In this document: piece after piece, positions 63,342-64,000 of the stretch
Numbering within the stretch: the first letter of the stretch is position 1
Layout of the letters: every line of letters starts with the position of its first letter
Assembly: GCA_944389175.1 (NCBI GenBank)
Contig: CALXLK010000010.1
Coordinates: 25,270 to 89,269, forward strand
DNA: 64,000 nt
Reading direction: 5' to 3'
Source: an uncultured Opitutales bacterium
GTDB lineage: Bacteria; Verrucomicrobiota; Verrucomicrobiia; Opitutales; Intestinicryptomonadaceae
The notes under the pieces: generated by a model
The model's database searches: none
Told to the model about the DNA's origin: nothing
Seen by the model: the letters and a program-made list of their open reading frames with translations, nothing else
Translations under genes and position numbers: made by a program

Positions 63342-63714
63342 GCTATTGTAAACTCGGTTCCAAAGTGTTCAGATGATAACTTGTTATCGTATTTTTATCA
63401 ACGAAAAAAATGAACCTGTAATGAAAAAAATAGACTTTTTGAAAAAGTTGCAGGTCTTGCAATAATGTTTTTTCTTCGACGGTGTAACAAACCCTCATGC
63501 ATCTGAGTGCCTTTTGTTGGGTGGAAAATAAGGGGGGGTATATGGCAGAGCGGGAGTGTTGTTTGAGGTTTGAATGGAGTTTGATTTTATAAAAAATATG
63601 GTAGTTTTTTTGATTGCAATTTTTTTTATTCATGTGAGAATGGGCGGAAATTTTTATATAAAACCGCGGGAAAGCCCACGATGCGTTCAAGCGGCGGAAT
63701 TAGTTAGTTCGATT
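63342..63714. other. Intergenic before tRNA-Ser
   Basis: A+T-rich upstream region of tRNA-Ser. Contains a short GCGGGAAAGCC segment but no gene. Likely holds the tRNA promoter. Confidence 0.4.
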
Positions 63715-63803
<89 letters not shown>

Positions 63804-63856
63804 TTTGACAAATGCCTTTGGCGAAAAACATCGTCACTAAAGAAGACGCGCAATAT

Positions 63857-63949
63857 TTACGTACCGCTTTTGTACGCTTCTATCGCGCGTTTTTTTTCAG
63901 TTTCCCAGTCTTCGTTCAAAATTAGGGTCAACACCAAAGAGAGTGGATT
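63857..63949 (-). other. Possible short minus-strand coding segment near the window end
   Basis: About 30 codons open on the minus strand ending at TAA 63857-63859, with the end reading NEDWETEKKRAIEAYKSGT. This looks protein-like, but the frame is closed upstream by a stop just beyond 63949, so only a GTG/TTG-started 25-residue peptide would fit. Could be chance or a gene fragment. Confidence 0.2.
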
Positions 63950-64000
63950 TTAATGAAAGACGCCGCATAGAACCAAGACCCTCAATCTGTAATTTTGGAA

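Noticed and set aside
63857..63949. Short minus-strand coding segment next to tRNA-Ser as a gene
   Set aside because: Only 25-30 codons, closed upstream by a stop, no ribosome-binding site. Kept only as a low-confidence note.

Overview
The window looks like one chromosomal stretch of a bacterium in the Planctomycetes-Verrucomicrobia-Chlamydiae group, most likely a Verrucomicrobiota (Opitutales/Puniceicoccales-like). That assignment is inference. It rests on the housekeeping set, on many secreted proteins with no recognisable family, on a BatA/BatB-C/BatD cluster with MoxR and DUF58, and on secreted enzymes for complex plant or host glycans. Most genes have balanced to moderately GC-rich codons. 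The segment from about 1.6 to 8.5 kb is visibly A+T-rich and looks acquired.

Layout: (a) 1-1581, the 3' part of clpC and its terminator. (b) About 1.85-8.46 kb, a genomic island bounded by imperfect direct repeats. It carries a small protein with a KHHI motif, two lipoproteins (one an 853-residue ankyrin-repeat protein), an unknown protein, a tyrosine recombinase and an IS3-type transposase remnant. A perfect 19-bp palindrome overlaps the recombinase start codon. (c) 8.8-16.1 kb: secreted FAD-dependent oxidoreductase, ribosome hibernation factor, short-chain dehydrogenase, gpsA preceded by a tiny membrane ORF, a 140-nt tandem array in which every unit carries a terminator-like hairpin, and a large basic protein. 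(d) 16.3-25 kb: envelope proteins of unknown function, an SGNH hydrolase, tatA and a duplicated structured element. (e) 24.4-27.7 kb, minus strand: a tri-heme cytochrome c peroxidase, an acyl-ACP thioesterase, a membrane protein and gmk in one tight operon. (f) 27.7-36.8 kb, minus strand: a complete moxR-DUF58-DUF4381-batA-batBC-batD-batE operon with mostly ATGA/TAATG overlaps. (g) 37-63.3 kb: secreted esterases and glycoside hydrolases (GH127, a GH101-like barrel, a GH42-like barrel, a mutarotase-like lipoprotein) alternating with housekeeping genes (murB-like, purN, htpG, efp, an ABC exporter, acylphosphatase, ferredoxin, an aminotransferase, rnpB, rpsO, pnp). A tRNA-Ser(GGA) sits at the right edge.

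How it works together: the MoxR/Bat operon is expected to chaperone and assemble a membrane-associated metal- or VWA-dependent complex. The secreted hydrolases, epimerase-like lipoprotein and esterases suggest stepwise removal of side groups from arabinose- or galactose-containing glycans. The rpsO-pnp pair keeps the classical gene order and has a long pnp leader with a perfect 20-nt palindrome. I saw no CRISPR array, prophage structural module or classical defence operon. The best candidates for something undescribed are the island at 1.85-8.46 kb, the terminator array, the duplicated element near 24 kb and the batBC fusion with its Q/N-rich segment.
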